From Elmis aenea (taxonomy: Eukaryota; Arthropoda; Insecta; Coleoptera; Elmidae), in contig OX393577.1 of the NCBI GenBank assembly GCA_947652605.1, forward strand, positions 37,161,545 to 37,225,544: DNA of 64,000 bases. The letters are read 5' to 3'. The translations under genes were made by a program, and so were the position numbers. The notes under the pieces were generated by a model. It was not told the origin of the DNA, did no database searches, and was given only the letters and a program-made list of their open reading frames with translations. Numbering within the stretch: position 1 is the stretch's first letter; every line of letters begins with the position of its first letter. This document shows, piece after piece, positions 63,876 to 64,000 of the stretch.

Positions 63876-64000
63876 CAGGGTGAGTCACGACGGACGCGTC
63901 GGAGTTTTATGGCAAAACGCTTTATATTTTCCAATTTCTGTCGCTGTTAGATTATGTAAGTCAATAAGGGCTACATTTTAAAAATATTTTCAAACATACA
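63876..64000. mobile_element. Fold-back family D, copy 2, cut by the window end
   Basis: It begins CAGGGTGAGTCACGACGGAC after TATA and follows the left arm of 31347-33164 with only isolated changes (GGCAAAACGC for GGCGAAACGG, CAAACATAC for CAAATATAC) to the last base. The rest lies beyond the window. Confidence 0.92.

Noticed and set aside
1..64000. tRNA or rRNA genes
   Set aside because: No cloverleaf with internal A and B boxes or rRNA-like segment was recognised by eye on either strand; a covariance-model scan would be needed to exclude them.

Overview
This window is AT-rich, intron-bearing animal DNA, almost certainly from an insect with a large, transposon-dense genome. A beetle is my best guess, but that is inference. 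The evidence is spliced exons of a conserved phosphatase gene, mariner, hAT, P-like, PIF/Harbinger, piggyBac-like and Penelope-like remains, and the absence of any bacterial gene organisation. Roughly half of the sequence can be assigned to mobile elements, many of them stacked inside one another.

One host gene is supported. Three exons on the minus strand (30730-30845, 14263-14387, 8222-8393) join in phase and encode the catalytic core of a small dual-specificity phosphatase of the DUSP22/DUSP15 group, including the HCX5R signature split across an exon junction. Its introns (about 16.3 kb and 5.9 kb) are filled with transposons. The first coding exon and the C-terminal exon(s) were not found.

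Layout. 1-8 kb: retrotransposon tails, small hAT elements (one hAT nested in another) and fold-back repeats. 8-31 kb: the phosphatase exons with intronic fold-back elements (8.6-12.0 kb), a piggyBac-like MITE (15.1 kb), a mariner relic (16 kb), several hATs with perfect 8-bp target duplications (18.2, 21.1, 23.9 kb), a Harbinger MITE (23.2 kb) and a small Foldback-like element (19.9 kb). 31-36 kb: a 1.8-kb fold-back element, then a P-like element carrying a decayed THAP exon and an inserted LTR-retrotransposon-like fragment. 36-41 kb: a mariner deletion derivative, a Harbinger element with a Myb/SANT relic interrupted by a hAT, and a Penelope-like GIY-YIG fragment with a hammerhead-like motif. 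41-49 kb: an unclassified fold-back, an RTE-like retrotransposon flanked by about 300-bp direct repeats, and a Jockey/CR1-like retrotransposon with a (TTA)n tail. 49-58 kb: three large fold-back elements, a hAT with a BED-like zinc finger, and a 4.5-kb Foldback/MULE-like composite (53228-57711) with 9-bp target duplications and terminal repeats built of 33-bp minisatellite units. 58-64 kb: more fold-backs, a hAT with a nested fold-back, and a mariner gene split by a hAT.

Two systems stand out. (1) A superfamily of long palindromic elements begins CAGGGTG, mostly with TA duplications. Several families keep only scraps of a mariner-type transposase in the loop or inner arms, including two near-identical 78-codon helix-turn-helix ORFs. 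(2) Two elements share GGWTGWGGCTATTT ends, 33-bp minisatellite inverted repeats and perfect 9-bp target duplications, which is the architecture of Drosophila Foldback elements. All family assignments rest on motif recognition by eye; no database search was run.
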